DNA of 37,236 nt from Frankia sp. R82 (GCF_023716925.1 NZ_JAMQQG010000289.1:1-37236), one strand, 5' to 3'; counted from the first letter of the stretch, positions 25,251 through 35,355 are shown. Notes: a model not told the origin generated them from the letters alone. A program made the numbers and translations.

Positions 25251-26087
25251 CTACCGGAGCATCGCCCGGCGCGCGGCGACCAGACGGCGCAGCACGCTGC
25301 CGTCGACCACCTCGTCACCGACCTGTACCACGACCCCGCCCAGCAGGGTGGGATCGAGGTCGACCTGGAGTTGGATCTGGCGGCCGAAGTACCGGCTGAC
25401 GGCGCCGCCGAGACGGGTGACCACCTCGTCGGACAGTGGCACCGCCGAGCGGACGACCGCCACCACCCGGTTCCGACGGGCCGCGGCGATCCGGCTGAAG
25501 TCGGCGAGGCGTCGCTCGACGTCCCCGTGCACCCGGTCGGCCGCGGCCTGCTCGGCGAGCTTGAGGGTCACCGGGTGGGCCCGACCGGTGAGCAGGCGGG
25601 CCAGCAACCCGTTCTTCACCGACGCGGGCGCGGCCGGGTCGGTGAGGGCAAGCGCGAGCTGCGAGTTCTGCCCGAGAATCCGGCCGAACCGGAACAGCTC
25701 GTCCTCGACCTCCTCCAGCGCACCGTCCCGCTCGGCCTCGACCAGCAGTGCCTCGACGCTCAGTTCGAGCAGTGCGAAGCGCAGATCGGTCTGCCGCGAC
25801 CAGCGGGCGCTGACCGCGGACTGCACGATGGCCAGGCTCGCGGGGGCGAGCTGACCACCGAACAGCCGGGCGGCCAGATCGGTGCGCGCCGAGACCGGCG
25901 CACCCGGGTCGGTGAACGCCCGGCGCACGGTCGGCTCATGGTCGAGCAGCGCGGCGACGGATCGCAGGTCCGCGGCGACCCGCCCGGCATCGGCGGCGGT
26001 GGCCGCGACGATGCCGGTCGGAGTTGCCATCACCTGGTCGAGGGTTGCCCGGGCGGAGGCAAGGCCGTGCCTGCTGGCTCCCTCCAC
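25251..26087 (-). CDS. atpH: ATP synthase F1 delta subunit
   Basis: A 278-residue stator subunit, about 100 residues longer than the E. coli form, as in Streptomyces. The start GTG 26087 reads MEGASRHGLASAR, matching the Streptomyces start, and is three bases after the atpF stop. The middle ELFRFGRILGQNSQLALALTDP and the C-terminal VVAVVRSAVPLSDE, LDPTLLGGVVVQVGDEVVDGS are family hallmarks. It links the b subunit to the top of F1. Confidence 0.96.
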   Translation of the reverse strand: MEGASRHGLASARATLDQVMATPTGIVAATAADAGRVAADLRSVAALLDHEPTVRRAFTDPGAPVSARTDLAARLFGGQLAPASLAIVQSAVSARWSRQTDLRFALLELSVEALLVEAERDGALEEVEDELFRFGRILGQNSQLALALTDPAAPASVKNGLLARLLTGRAHPVTLKLAEQAAADRVHGDVERRLADFSRIAAARRNRVVAVVRSAVPLSDEVVTRLGGAVSRYFGRQIQLQVDLDPTLLGGVVVQVGDEVVDGSVLRRLVAARRAMLR

Positions 26088-26090
26088 CCG

Positions 26091-26678
26091 TCAGCCCCCC
26101 GGCCCGACCGGCGCAGCGGCGCTGCCCGCGGCCGAGTTGTCCAGCGCGGCGATGAAGTCGTCGATCAGCCGGCTCTGGGTGGCGGTGCTCTCCACCTGGT
26201 AGCCCACGATCTTCGACGCGAGTTCCACGGCGAGGTCCCCGACCTCCCGGCGAACCTGCGCCACGATCTGCGCCCGGTCGGCCGTGAGCTGGGCGTCGGC
26301 GCGCGTGCGCAGCTCGGCGATCTCCCGCTGGGCCTCGTCCCGGAGTTCAGCGGTGATCTGCAGGCCTTCGCTGCGCGCCTCGTCCCGGATGCGCGCGGCT
26401 TCGGCCCTGGCCTCGGCAAGCTGGGCGCGGTACTCCTCCAGCAGCGCCTGCGCTTCGCGCTGCGCCGCCTCCGCGCGGGCCAGCCCGCCCTCGATGCGGT
26501 CGGTGCGTTCCTGGTAGACCTTCGAGACCTGCGGGCGGATCTTCCAGAAGAAGAAGGCCACCAGCAGCCCGAACGCCACCGTGCCGATGATCAGTTCGCT
26601 CAGCGGCGGAATCAGGACGTTCTCGTCATGGCCACCACTTTCGGTGGCGGCATACACAAGGGCAGCTGTCACACTCAT
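26091..26678 (-). CDS. atpF: ATP synthase Fo b subunit
   Basis: A 195-residue peripheral stalk subunit: one membrane helix near residues 27–47 (ELIIGTVAFGLLVAFFFWKI) followed by a long charged helix (KVYQERTDRIEGGLARAEAAQREAQALLEEYRAQLAEAR) that dimerises. The short C-terminal tail is Ala/Gly/Pro-rich. ATG 26678 is 15 bases after atpE. It is a single b gene; no b' gene is seen. Confidence 0.96.
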   Translation of the reverse strand: MSVTAALVYAATESGGHDENVLIPPLSELIIGTVAFGLLVAFFFWKIRPQVSKVYQERTDRIEGGLARAEAAQREAQALLEEYRAQLAEARAEAARIRDEARSEGLQITAELRDEAQREIAELRTRADAQLTADRAQIVAQVRREVGDLAVELASKIVGYQVESTATQSRLIDDFIAALDNSAAGSAAAPVGPGG

Positions 26679-26693
26679 GATCGCTCCCCCGGT

Positions 26694-26954
<261 letters not shown>

Positions 26955-27006
26955 CTATTCAGTCAGGCACCGGTCACGCCGGTGCAGGTAGGAGGGAGGA
27001 GGGAAA

Positions 27007-27876
27007 TCAGGCGTGTGCCGCCGCGGGCACGCCCACCGGGGCGTGCTCGGCGAGATCCTCGGACGGAGCGACCTCGTGCTCTCCGTGCGCCATCGCGCCA
27101 CCGATGTAGGCGGCGGTGAGGATGGTGATGATGTAGGCCTGGAGAGCGTCGATGACAAGCTCGAACGCCGTAAGGATTATCGCCACGAGCAGCGACGCGA
27201 CACCGAAGACGAAAGGAGGCTTGGGCAGCAGATAGTCCGCGCCCAGGGAGAAGACCAGCAACAGGAGGTGACCCGCGAACATGTTCGCGAACAATCGGAT
27301 GGCCAGCGTGAACGGCCGCACGATCAGAGTCGACAGCACCTCGATCGGGGCCAGCAGCAGCCGGATCGCGAACGGCGCGGTCGGCGCCGGGTCGATCATC
27401 TCCTTGAAGTACGCACCCGCACCGTTGGCCTTGATGCCGGCGTAGTTGAACATCACGTAGGTGACGACCGCGAGGATCATCGGCACCGCCACCCGTGACG
27501 TTGCCGGGAACTGGGCCCCCGGGACCACCGCAAGCGAGTTCGCGACCAGGACGAAGCTGAACAGAACCAGCAGGTAGGGCGTGTACCGCGCGCCCTTCTC
27601 CCCGATGACGCCCCGGGCGATCTGGGTGTCGACGAAGTCGTAGGCGGACTCGCACAGGTTCTGGAGGCCGCGAGGTATGATCCTAGCTTGACGGAAACCC
27701 AACCAGAAGATCACGCCGACGAAGAGAGCGGCGAAGATCGTGAGCCCGGTGGCCTTGTTGAGGTACAGATGCGCGGAACCGACCTCGATGTCAAACCAGT
27801 GCGGGGTCTGAAAGACCTCCTTCGTGGGTCCTTCGAAGCCCTCATCAGCGAGGACCGGCACGACTGACACCTCCAT
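27007..27876 (-). CDS. atpB: ATP synthase Fo a subunit
   Basis: A 289-residue membrane subunit carrying the proton half-channels. The essential Arg194 lies in [16 protein letters not shown]; other helices include [17 protein letters not shown] and [20 protein letters not shown], and a late helix region contains the family pattern around [25 protein letters not shown]. The C-terminus is short and His/Ala-rich. ATG 27876 begins the operon; the upstream 856 bases hold no convincing gene. Confidence 0.97.
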   Translation of the reverse strand: MEVSVVPVLADEGFEGPTKEVFQTPHWFDIEVGSAHLYLNKATGLTIFAALFVGVIFWLGFRQARIIPRGLQNLCESAYDFVDTQIARGVIGEKGARYTPYLLVLFSFVLVANSLAVVPGAQFPATSRVAVPMILAVVTYVMFNYAGIKANGAGAYFKEMIDPAPTAPFAIRLLLAPIEVLSTLIVRPFTLAIRLFANMFAGHLLLLVFSLGADYLLPKPPFVFGVASLLVAIILTAFELVIDALQAYIITILTAAYIGGAMAHGEHEVAPSEDLAEHAPVGVPAAAHA

Positions 27877-28732
27877 GATCGATTAGGTAAGGCACCCACG
27901 GCTCAGCGAGCTTGCCGTGCCGGCGGCAGATTGCCCCCACCCTACCGGGTTCGCACGACACGCCCACACCGAAGAACGACTCGTAGTCAACCGGCGGTAG
28001 CGCATCGAAGGACGCCTCGGCGCACCCGAACCCTGACGGGTGTCGACCGCCCGACGTCCTGTTGACCGCGATACTATCCACACCCGCCCGCCGTAGGCAC
28101 GAACTCGCTTCGAGGTTCATCCTGGCCCAGGCGCGCGTTGTCCGCGGGTTTCGCTCCGTTGATAACGATTCCACATTGCGTGACCACCTTATGACGTGGC
28201 GTTCGGGTGGTCGCCCGACCGCAGGTCGCTGCTCGTCCTGGTGGCGGGCCGGACGCACGGTGCTGCCATCTCACCCTCGCCCCACCTCCCACCTGGCGCT
28301 GCCGCCTGTCCCCACTCTCTCCGATCGTGCCCCCGCCGTCGATGACCCATGAGGTCATGACGAAGCGGACAGACCGGTTCGCGCAGGTCGTTCGCCGCGG
28401 CATTCCTGGTGGCCGGTGGGACCGCGGCGAATCGGACCGGCAGCACCCATCGAACAGCCGAGAATGCCCGGCAACCAGGTCCCTCGGGCAGGAACGGTCG
28501 GGTCCATTTGGAACACCGCCGACGGGACCATCGGAACGCCGTAACAGGCCACGCGACCAGCCAATGTCTCATCTATGAACAAAAGGTGCACGGCACCCCT
28601 TGACGCTCCGAGTTCCGCACTCCTGCTGTTCCGCACCGTCAGGTTCCGCACCGCCGCGGCCCCGCACCGCCCGCCGACGACCGGCAGGCGGGGACGCCGC
28701 CGCGGGTCGAGCGAGTCGCGGCGCGGCGACCG
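27877..28732. other. 856-base gap between atpZ and atpB
   Basis: Open frames here (for example 28189–28572 and 28355–28651 on minus, 28062–28352 on plus) match no family, are rich in Arg/Pro/Cys and lack the codon bias of their neighbours, so I call the stretch non-coding. It is less GC-rich than the rest, with AT-richer pockets near 28065–28080 and 28140–28195, and should hold the promoter of the ATPase operon. Apart from one terminator-like hairpin, nothing definite was found; a long leader RNA is possible. Confidence 0.6.
28583..28601 (-). terminator. Terminator-like hairpin with T-tail downstream of atpZ
   Basis: On the minus strand GGTGC, three bases, GCACC, with outer AA:TT pairs after a two-base bulge, followed directly by TTGTT. 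It begins 132 bases past the atpZ stop and is one of very few hairpins in the window with a T-rich tail. It would separate the wecA–atpI–atpZ transcript from atpB onwards. The stem is short, so this needs support. Confidence 0.4.
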
Positions 28733-29191
28733 CTAACGTCTGGTCAGGCGGTAGATCACGAGATACATGGCCGCACCGATGCCGACCGCCAGCCCGATCG
28801 GCAGGAACAGGGCTCGGAACCCCAGCAGGCGATCGACGCCGAACCCGACCGCACCCCAGAACGCGAGGCCCGCGGCCAGCGTCCCGAAGATGTTCCAGGC
28901 CTCACTCGGATGCTGCGAACGCTGCGCCGGACCCGCCGCCCGCCCTGAGCCCGCCGGGCCTGCTGGCCGTCCTGGCCGTGCCGGCCGCCGCACCTGCCGG
29001 TCAGATCCGATCGAGCGGGAAGGCGTGCCGCCCTTTTCTGCGCCGGATTCGGAGCGTGGCTGGCCGGAGCTGGCACTTTCGGGCCGTTCACCAGCACCAC
29101 CACCGGGTTTCCGACCGGCGCCGACCTCGCGGTCGGAGCCGGAACCGCCGGTGCCACCCGTACCGGGTCCGGGCGTGGAGCCGGGTGTCAT
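28733..29191 (-). CDS. AtpZ/AtpI-family membrane protein with long disordered N-terminus
   Basis: A 152-residue protein. The last 60 residues, WNIFGTLAAGLAFWGAVGFGVDRLL and LFLPIGLAVGIGAAMYLVIYRL, form the two-helix core of the AtpZ (putative F1Fo ATPase subunit) family, linked to Fo assembly or magnesium handling. The first 90 residues are Gly/Ser/Pro/Arg-rich and probably disordered, unusual for a family of about 80 residues. ATG 29191 overlaps the stop of the upstream gene as ATGA. The open frame extends to 29740 but that is another gene's shadow. It sits before the ATPase operon but is separated by a long gap. Confidence 0.82.
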   Translation of the reverse strand: MTPGSTPGPGTGGTGGSGSDREVGAGRKPGGGAGERPESASSGQPRSESGAEKGGTPSRSIGSDRQVRRPARPGRPAGPAGSGRAAGPAQRSQHPSEAWNIFGTLAAGLAFWGAVGFGVDRLLGFRALFLPIGLAVGIGAAMYLVIYRLTRR

Positions 29192-29625
29192 CGGACGGGT
29201 GGGCGACGGCCGGCGTCCCAGGCACCGGGCCGCTGCGGGTCGTAGAACGGCACCCGGGTGTGGGTGGCGACCCACAGTTCGGCGCCCATCCAGACGAACA
29301 CCCCGACGAAGATCGTCCAGGCGAAGGCCGGCAGGTCGAGCGTGTCGGTGTCCTGGATTCCGAGCAGCAGGGCCCCAAGCAGGCCGATTTTCAGCGCATA
29401 GGTGCCAAGTGCGGCGGCCAGCAGATGGTGCGGGGCGCGGCGGGCGACCGCACCGACAGCGAGTTTCGAGATGCTGAAGAACGCCACCACGATGGCCAGT
29501 CCCACCACGACACTCACCACTGCGGTGCCCCCGCGCAGCACGGCGGCCAGGGCGATGGCGGGCAGCGCGAGCGCGCCGGTGAGCAGCAGGCCCAGCCGAA
29601 TCACCCGGGCGGCCGGCACAATCAT
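29188..29625 (-). CDS. atpI: AtpI-like integral membrane protein
   Basis: A 145-residue protein with four predicted membrane helices (LGLLLTGALALPAIALAAVL, AVVSVVVGLAIVVAFFSISKL, HLLAAALGTYALKIGLLGALLL, FAWTIFVGVFVWMGAELWVATH). Location and topology match the protein encoded just before atpB in Streptomyces and Mycobacterium, called AtpI, which in other bacteria helps assemble the c ring. Sequence conservation in this family is low, so the name rests partly on gene order. ATG 29625 and the stop both overlap their neighbours as ATGA. Confidence 0.78.
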   Translation of the reverse strand: MIVPAARVIRLGLLLTGALALPAIALAAVLRGGTAVVSVVVGLAIVVAFFSISKLAVGAVARRAPHHLLAAALGTYALKIGLLGALLLGIQDTDTLDLPAFAWTIFVGVFVWMGAELWVATHTRVPFYDPQRPGAWDAGRRPPVR

Positions 29626-30728
29626 GCCTTTGCCGATCTCTGCGTGCTGACCAGCAGGGCGAGCAGCGCCGCCAGCCCGACCCCGACGGTGGCGACGAGG
29701 ATCGGCAGCGGGGACGCGGAGAACGACGCCGCGACTCCACCGAATCCGACCAGAGCCGCCCAGAAGTACATGAACAGAACCGCCCTCACATGCGAGTTAC
29801 CGATTTCCAGCATTCGGTGGTGGAGGTGCATCTTGTCGGCCGCGAACGGCGACCGGCCCGCCCGCGTCCGACGGATCACCGCAAGCCCCAGGTCCAGAAA
29901 CGGGACCGCCAGGACGGCCAGCGGGATCGCCAGCGGGATCAGGGACGGATACGACCGGGAGGGTCCAGCGTATCCCCCGTACGCCACCTGGCCGGTCACG
30001 GAGATCATCGATGCGGCCGAGAGCAGGCCGATGAGCATGGAGCCCGAATCGCCCATGAACAGCCGGGCGGGATTGAAGTTGTGCGGCAGGAAACCGATAC
30101 ATACTCCCGCGGTGACCGCGGCGAGCAGCGCCGCCGGAGACGCCCGGTAGAACCCGTCGATCACCGCGATCTCGTAGGCGAAGTAGAAGGTCGCCAGCGA
30201 CGCGATCGCCGCGACCCCGGCGGCCAGTCCGTCCAGGCCGTCGATGAAGTTCATCGCGTTGATGAGCACCACCGTGGCCAGGATCGACAGCGGCACCGCC
30301 GTCTCCGGGCCCAGGCTGAGGGTGATCTCGCTGTCCCGGTTGATCGCGAACGACCACTGGACACCGAGCAGCACCATGATTCCCGCGGCGGTGAACTGAC
30401 CGGCGAGTTTGGTCAGCGAGTCGAGCTCCCACCGGTCGTCGGCGACACCCAGCAGGCAGATCAGCGTCCCGGCGACGAGGACCGCCCGCGTCTCGGACCA
30501 GTCCTGCGAGACGACGGACAGAAACGGCAGCCGGTCCGCCACCTCCAGGCCCGCGTACAGTCCCGCGAGCATCGCGAGCCCGCCCAGGCGCGGGGTCGGG
30601 GTGGCGTGCACGTCCCGGGCGCGGACTCCGGCGACGGCGCCGATCCGCAGGGCGAACGCCCGGGCCAGCGGGGTGGCCAGGAAGGTCACCGCTGCCGAGA
30701 CCACGAAGACGAGCAGGTACTCGCGCAC
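29622..30728 (-). CDS. wecA: Polyprenyl-phosphate GlcNAc-1-phosphate transferase (WecA/Rfe/TagO type)
   Basis: A 368-residue polytopic membrane enzyme (about eleven helices) that moves a sugar phosphate, usually GlcNAc-1-P, from UDP-sugar to the lipid carrier and so starts a cell-envelope polymer. Catalytic marks: Asp97-Asp98 in GVADDRWELD, NFIDGLDGLA (160–169), FMGDSGSM and the HLHHRML motif on a cytoplasmic loop. In mycobacteria the gene at this place starts arabinogalactan linker synthesis; here the polymer is unknown. Start GTG 30728. It overlaps atpI by four bases, so the three genes wecA–atpI–atpZ form a tight unit. Confidence 0.93.
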   Translation of the reverse strand: MREYLLVFVVSAAVTFLATPLARAFALRIGAVAGVRARDVHATPTPRLGGLAMLAGLYAGLEVADRLPFLSVVSQDWSETRAVLVAGTLICLLGVADDRWELDSLTKLAGQFTAAGIMVLLGVQWSFAINRDSEITLSLGPETAVPLSILATVVLINAMNFIDGLDGLAAGVAAIASLATFYFAYEIAVIDGFYRASPAALLAAVTAGVCIGFLPHNFNPARLFMGDSGSMLIGLLSAASMISVTGQVAYGGYAGPSRSYPSLIPLAIPLAVLAVPFLDLGLAVIRRTRAGRSPFAADKMHLHHRMLEIGNSHVRAVLFMYFWAALVGFGGVAASFSASPLPILVATVGVGLAALLALLVSTQRSAKA

Positions 30729-30812
30729 CGTTCGGAATCTCCCACCACTGTTCGTGGACCTGTCGACTGTTCGCGGAGCTGTCGGCGACCGCCGCTGCCC
30801 GCCGCGGCCGGA

Positions 30813-32072
30813 CTACGGTCGGGGGTAGACGGGATACCGGCTGACCAACGCGGACACCGCCGCCCGGACCTCCCCGGCGGCGCCCGGGTCACGGACCGCC
30901 CGGCCGATCAGCGTGGCGATGTCCTTCATCTCACCCTCGCCCATACCCTGGGTCGTCACCGCCGGAGTGCCGACCCGGATCCCCGAGGAGATCGCGGGTG
31001 GCTGCGGGTCGAACGGAATGGCGTTCTTGTTCAGCGTGATCCCCGCGGCGTCGCACCGGCTCTCCGCATCCCGCCCGCTGACCCCGAGTTCACGCAGGTC
31101 GAGCAGGGCGAGGTGGGTGTCGGTGCCGCCGCCGACCGGCCGGATGCCCTCGGCACGCAACGCCTCGGTCAACGTCTGCGCATTCGCGACGACCCCACGA
31201 GCGTACCGCCCGTATTCGGGCGTGGCGGCCTCGCGCAGAGCCACGGCCTTCGCCGCGACGGCGTGCATCAGCGGACCGCCCTGGCTGAACGGGAACACCG
31301 CCTTGTCGATCCGGCCGGCGAGCTCCGCACGGGCCAGGATCATGCCGCCCCGTGGGCCGCGCAGCACCTTGTGCGTGGTGAAGCTGACGACGTCCGCATA
31401 CGGCACGGGGCTCGGGATCGCACCGCCGGCCACCAGGCCGATGAAGTGGGCCGCGTCGACCATCAGCCAGGCACCGATCTCGTCGGCGATGGAGCGGAAC
31501 GCGGCAAAGTCGATCAGCCGCGGGTAGGCCGTCGCCCCACAGATGATCATCTTGGGTCGGTGCTGCCGGGCCAGGTCACGGACCTGGTCATAGTCGATGA
31601 GCTCGGTGTCCTCGCGCACGCCGTAGGCCACGACGTCGAACCACTTCCCCGAGAAGCTCACCTTGCTGCCATGGGTGAGGTGCCCCCCGTGCGGCAGCGA
31701 CATGGCCAGCACCGTGTCCCCGGGGGTGAGCAGCGCCGCGTAGACCGCGAAGTTCGCCGACGCACCGGAGTGCGGTTGCAGGTTCGCGTGCTCCGCGCCG
31801 AACAGCGCCTTCGCCCGGGCGATCCCGATCTCCTCGGCCCGGTCCACCACCTGGCATCCGCCGTAGTAGCGCCGGCCGGGATAGCCCTCGGCGTACTTGT
31901 TCGACAGCGTCGAGCCCAACGCGGCAAGCACCGCGGGCGAGGTGAAGTTCTCACTGGCGATCAGCTGCAGTCCGCTGCGCTGGCGGGCCAGCTCGTCCAG
32001 CACCACCTCGGCGATCTCCGGATCGGTGCCGGCCAGCTCGTCGAAGTCGGGACCCCAGAACGACGTGCTCAT
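30813..32072 (-). CDS. glyA: Serine hydroxymethyltransferase
   Basis: A 419-residue PLP enzyme that interconverts serine and glycine with tetrahydrofolate, supplying one-carbon units. Lys235 in [13 protein letters not shown] binds [13 protein letters not shown], the Tyr-rich [15 protein letters not shown] and [13 protein letters not shown] are all present. GGAGGT lies nine bases before the ATG. Length is normal. It sits between sua5 (73 bases upstream) and wecA (84 bases downstream). Confidence 0.97.
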   Translation of the reverse strand: MSTSFWGPDFDELAGTDPEIAEVVLDELARQRSGLQLIASENFTSPAVLAALGSTLSNKYAEGYPGRRYYGGCQVVDRAEEIGIARAKALFGAEHANLQPHSGASANFAVYAALLTPGDTVLAMSLPHGGHLTHGSKVSFSGKWFDVVAYGVREDTELIDYDQVRDLARQHRPKMIICGATAYPRLIDFAAFRSIADEIGAWLMVDAAHFIGLVAGGAIPSPVPYADVVSFTTHKVLRGPRGGMILARAELAGRIDKAVFPFSQGGPLMHAVAAKAVALREAATPEYGRYARGVVANAQTLTEALRAEGIRPVGGGTDTHLALLDLRELGVSGRDAESRCDAAGITLNKNAIPFDPQPPAISSGIRVGTPAVTTQGMGEGEMKDIATLIGRAVRDPGAAGEVRAAVSALVSRYPVYPRP

Positions 32073-32145
32073 GACGTGGCTACCTCCCTGTGCCCGGATG
32101 CTCGTGCCTGTCCTACCCCGTACCCGTCACCGCGTCGTACCCCCG

Positions 32146-32796
32146 TCAGGAGGTGGCTGGTTCCCGCACCAGCGGCAGGACCTCGCGCAGCGCGTCGAGG
32201 CTGATCGCGCCGGCACGCAGGACGACGGGGACCTCGCCGGTGCAGTCGACGATGGTGGACGGGGTGGCCGCGGCGCAGCGACCGCCGTCCAGGTAGACCT
32301 CGGCGGCCCCGCCGAGCTGGGCGACGGCGTTGTCAGCGGTGGCGGCGGGCGGCTGGCCGCTGATGTTCGCGCTGGACACGGCCATCGGGCCGGTGCGGCC
32401 CAGCAGCTCGATCGCCACGGGGTGCAGCGGCATCCGGATCGCAACGGTGCCGCGGGCGTCGCCGAGATCCCAGCGCAATGACGGGACGTGGCGGACGACC
32501 ACGGTGAGCCCACCCGGCCAGAAGGCCTGGATCAGGTCCCGGACCTGCGGCGTCACCCGGTCGATGAGGCCGTCCAGGGTGCGCCAGGCGCCGATCAGGA
32601 CGGGCACGGGCATGTCCCGGCCGCGACCCTTGGCGGCGAGCAGGGCGGCCACCGCCTCCGAGTCGAACGCGTCGGCGCCCAGTCCGTAGAGCGTGTCGGT
32701 GGGCAGCACGACCAGCTCACCCCGGCCGACGGCGGCGACGGCCGCGTCCAGGCCGGCGGCCCGCTCGGCCTCGTCGGAGCAGTCGAAACGCTGCAT
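32146..32796 (-). CDS. L-threonylcarbamoyladenylate synthase (Sua5/YrdC)
   Basis: A 216-residue YrdC-domain protein that makes threonylcarbamoyl-AMP from threonine, bicarbonate and ATP for the t6A37 modification of tRNAs. Recognised by LVVLPTDTLYGLGADAF, the Lys/Arg-rich AAKGRGRDMPVPVLIG, WPGGLTVVVRHV, VAIRMPLHPVAIELL and SSANISGQPPA. There is no Sua5 C-terminal domain, so it is the short form. ATG 32796 overlaps the prmC stop as TGATG; GTG 32799 is an alternative one codon earlier. Confidence 0.94.
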   Translation of the reverse strand: MQRFDCSDEAERAAGLDAAVAAVGRGELVVLPTDTLYGLGADAFDSEAVAALLAAKGRGRDMPVPVLIGAWRTLDGLIDRVTPQVRDLIQAFWPGGLTVVVRHVPSLRWDLGDARGTVAIRMPLHPVAIELLGRTGPMAVSSANISGQPPAATADNAVAQLGGAAEVYLDGGRCAAATPSTIVDCTGEVPVVLRAGAISLDALREVLPLVREPATS

Positions 32797-33719
32797 CACC
32801 CGTGCTCTCCCTCCCCCGGCCGGGCCATCCGGCCGGTGACGAACCGGTCCCGACCGCCCAGATCGGGGTGGTCGGCCACATCCTGCCAGCGCCCGTCGGC
32901 GCGCAGCAGCGCCGGTGCGCTTGCGCCGTGACCGTCGGCGTGTTCGACGACCAGCAGCCCACCGGGCCGCAGCAGCCGCGCCGCGAGCCGCACGACCGCC
33001 CGCACGATCTGCAGACCGTCAGGGCCGCCCCACAGCGCCGCCGCCGGATCGTGCACGCCGACCTCGGGCTCCACGGTCGCACGGTCCGCGTCGGGCAGGT
33101 ACGGCGGGTTGCTCACCACCAGGTCGACCGCTCCCTCGAGCCGGGCCAGCGACGACGGCGGTGCGGCGGTGACGTCCGCGGCATGCACCTCGACGGGCAG
33201 CCCGGTGGACCTCACGTTCCGGCGCAGCCAGCCGAGCGCCGCCGGGTCACCTTCGACGGCATGCACCTGTGCCCCCGGGATCTCCCCGGCCAGAGACAAC
33301 GCGATCGCCCCGCTGCCGGCGCACAGATCGACGCACACCGGCCCCGGCGCGGTGGTCGCGACGGTGGCGGCGCGCAGGGCGTCGATGGCCCAGCCGACCA
33401 CGGATTCCGTCTCCGGACGGGGGACGAACACCCCGGGGCCGACGGCGAGGTCCAGGTAGCGGAACCCGGCGACACCGGTGAGGTGCTGCAGGGGCTCCCG
33501 GTCGGCCCGCCGGCGCACCAGCGTGTCGAACCGGACCGCCGCGGGCCCGGGCAGCTCGTCCACGAGCAGCAGCCGGGCCCGCCCGAGGCCGAGCACGAAC
33601 GCCGCCAGCTGCTCGGCATCGGCCCGGGGGCTGGCGACCCCCGCCGCCGCAAGCTGCGCCGTGGCCGCCGCGATCCGCTCGGCGAGCGCCGTCCGGCTGC
33701 CTGCGACCGGGGGGTTCAC
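32796..33719 (-). CDS. prmC: Release factor glutamine N5-methyltransferase PrmC (HemK)
   Basis: A 307-residue SAM-dependent enzyme that methylates the Gln of the GGQ motif of release factors. The N-terminal helical domain (about 1–95) is followed by VFVPRPETE, the SAM loop [14 protein letters not shown] (131–144) and the catalytic NPPY at 204–207. Start GTG 33719 overlaps the prfA stop as GTGA, so enzyme and substrate are translationally coupled. Length is slightly above the E. coli form. Confidence 0.96.
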   Translation of the reverse strand: MNPPVAGSRTALAERIAAATAQLAAAGVASPRADAEQLAAFVLGLGRARLLLVDELPGPAAVRFDTLVRRRADREPLQHLTGVAGFRYLDLAVGPGVFVPRPETESVVGWAIDALRAATVATTAPGPVCVDLCAGSGAIALSLAGEIPGAQVHAVEGDPAALGWLRRNVRSTGLPVEVHAADVTAAPPSSLARLEGAVDLVVSNPPYLPDADRATVEPEVGVHDPAAALWGGPDGLQIVRAVVRLAARLLRPGGLLVVEHADGHGASAPALLRADGRWQDVADHPDLGGRDRFVTGRMARPGEGEHG

Positions 33720-34786
33720 GAGGCCTGGGCGGACAGCCGGGCGTCGAGGTCGGCGGCGGCGAGGGCGTCGAGCACCTCGTCGAGTTCGCCGTCGAGCACC
33801 TGGTCGAGGTTGTGGGCCTTGTAGCCGACCCGGTGGTCGCTGATCCGGTTCTCGGCGAAGTTGTAGGTCCGGATCCGTTCGGACCGGTCGACGGTGCGCA
33901 CCTGGCTGGCCCGCGCCGCCGACGCCTCGGACTCGGCCTGCTCGCGGGCGGCGCTCAGCAGCCGGGCCCGCAGGATGCGCAGCGCCGACTCCTTGTTCTG
34001 CAGCTGGCTCTTCTCGTTCTGGCAGGACACCACGAGACCGGTGGGCAGATGGGTGATACGCACCGCCGAGTCGGTGGTGTTGACGCTCTGTCCACCCGGT
34101 CCGGACGAGCGGAACACGTCGATGCGCAGGTCGTTCTGGTCGATGTCGACGTCGACGTCCTCGGCTTCGGGCAGCACCAGCACCCCGGCCGCGGACGTGT
34201 GGATGCGGCCCGCCGACTCGGTCACCGGCACCCGCTGGACGCGGTGCACCCCGCCCTCGAACCGCAGCCGGCCGTACACGCCGGGGCCGGTGTCGCTGCC
34301 ACGGGCCTTCACCGCGACGCTGACGTCGCGGTAGCCACCGAGATCGGAGGCGTTGGCGTCGAGAATCTCCGCCTTCCAGCCGCGCCGCTCGGCGTAGCGC
34401 AGGTACATCCGCAGCAGGTCGCCGGCGAACAGAGCCGACTCCTCTCCGCCGGCACCGGCCTTGACCTCGAGGATCGCGTCCCGGGCGTCGTCCGGGTCGA
34501 CCGGGACGAGATAGGCCCGCACCCGGTCGTTCAGGCCGGCGAGTTCGGCGTCGAGTTCCACCACCTCGCCACGGAAGGACGCGTCCTGGGTGGCGAGCTC
34601 GCGGGCGGTCGCGAGGTCACCGGACACCCGCTCAAGCTCCCGGGCCAGGTCCACCACCGGAGCGAGCTGGGCGTAGCGACGGCTGAGGGCACGAGCCCGC
34701 GCGGGATCGTTGTGCACCGCCGGATCGGCGAGCTGCCCCTCGATCTCGGCGTGCTCCGCGACGAGGCCGTCGAGTGGGGACGTCAT
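33716..34786 (-). CDS. prfA: Peptide chain release factor 1
   Basis: A 356-residue class I release factor reading UAA and UAG. The GGQ motif is at 231–233 ([18 protein letters not shown]) and the stop-codon tripeptide P-V-T at 187–189 ([20 protein letters not shown]), a PxT motif that marks RF1 and not RF2. Start ATG 34786; length is normal. The gene lies downstream of rpmE, separated by a strong hairpin. Confidence 0.98.
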   Translation of the reverse strand: MTSPLDGLVAEHAEIEGQLADPAVHNDPARARALSRRYAQLAPVVDLARELERVSGDLATARELATQDASFRGEVVELDAELAGLNDRVRAYLVPVDPDDARDAILEVKAGAGGEESALFAGDLLRMYLRYAERRGWKAEILDANASDLGGYRDVSVAVKARGSDTGPGVYGRLRFEGGVHRVQRVPVTESAGRIHTSAAGVLVLPEAEDVDVDIDQNDLRIDVFRSSGPGGQSVNTTDSAVRITHLPTGLVVSCQNEKSQLQNKESALRILRARLLSAAREQAESEASAARASQVRTVDRSERIRTYNFAENRISDHRVGYKAHNLDQVLDGELDEVLDALAAADLDARLSAQAS

Positions 34787-34885
34787 GCTTTGGTACCTCT
34801 TCGCACGTCACGGTCCCGACGCGCGGCATGGCGCCGGGGAACGGATGAGGCCGGGCTGGCACACCAACCCGACCGGGACGCAAAC

Positions 34886-34915
34886 GGCGCCCGCCCGGGA
34901 GTCCGGACGGGCGCC
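34886..34915 (-). terminator. Strong hairpin after rpmE
   Basis: GGCGCCCG (34886–34893) pairs with CGGGCGCC (34908–34915); after one C/A mismatch a CCGG:CCGG stem closes a GAGT loop. It begins ten bases past the rpmE stop and is followed on the minus strand by GTTTG. It should reduce read-through from rpmE into prfA. Confidence 0.65.
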
Positions 34916-34924
34916 GAGGCGTCA

Positions 34925-35161
34925 CTACTTCGCGCCGCCGACCTTTTCGCCGGGGCGACGCCGGCCGAAGCGGCGCTCGAACTTCTCGACCCGGCCACCG
35001 ACGTCGAGGATCTTCTGCTTGCCCGTGTAGAACGGGTGGCACTGCGAGCAGACCTCGGCGTTGACGACGCCGTTCTCCTTGGTGCTGCGGGTGGTGAAGA
35101 CACTCCCACAGGTGCAGGTCACGGTCGTCTCGTGGTAGGTCGGGTGAATGTCAGGCCTCAT
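34925..35161 (-). CDS. rpmE: 50S ribosomal protein L31, zinc-binding form
   Basis: A 78-residue L31 with four cysteines (Cys16, Cys18, Cys38, Cys41: CTC and CSQC), the zinc-binding type that is usually replaced by a cysteine-free paralog under zinc starvation. The start [16 protein letters not shown] and the C-terminal [12 protein letters not shown] are typical. ATG 35161. Located between rho and prfA, as in other actinobacteria. Confidence 0.97.
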   Translation of the reverse strand: MRPDIHPTYHETTVTCTCGSVFTTRSTKENGVVNAEVCSQCHPFYTGKQKILDVGGRVEKFERRFGRRRPGEKVGGAK

Positions 35162-35255
35162 GGTCCCTCATCTTCGAAAGGTGGCCGCCGGGTCGCCATC
35201 CTCGGTGTGGACGGCGTGAACCGGAGCCGGTCTGCTGCCAGTCTGCCAGAGCGGG

Positions 35256-35282
35256 GCGCCGGGGCCGTCACGACTCCGGCGC
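35256..35282 (-). terminator. Candidate terminator after rho
   Basis: GCGCCGG (35256–35262) and CCGGCGC (35276–35282) with a 13-base loop, in the 194-base gap between rho and rpmE, about 75 bases past the rho stop. No T-tract follows. The rest of the gap holds no recognisable gene. Confidence 0.4.
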
Positions 35283-35355
35283 GTCCCACCGCTGGCAACG
35301 CTCGCTCTCCCCCGCCTGTTCCCCGCTGACCCGCCACCTGGGGAGGGATGTCGGA

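Noticed and set aside
28189-28651. Two minus-strand frames in the gap before atpB as a missing gene
   Set aside because: No family resemblance, unusual residue make-up and lower GC than neighbours; more likely leader or promoter DNA.
29790-32204. 804-codon plus-strand frame opposite wecA and glyA
   Set aside because: Antisense shadow with no recognisable domain; both minus-strand genes are certain.
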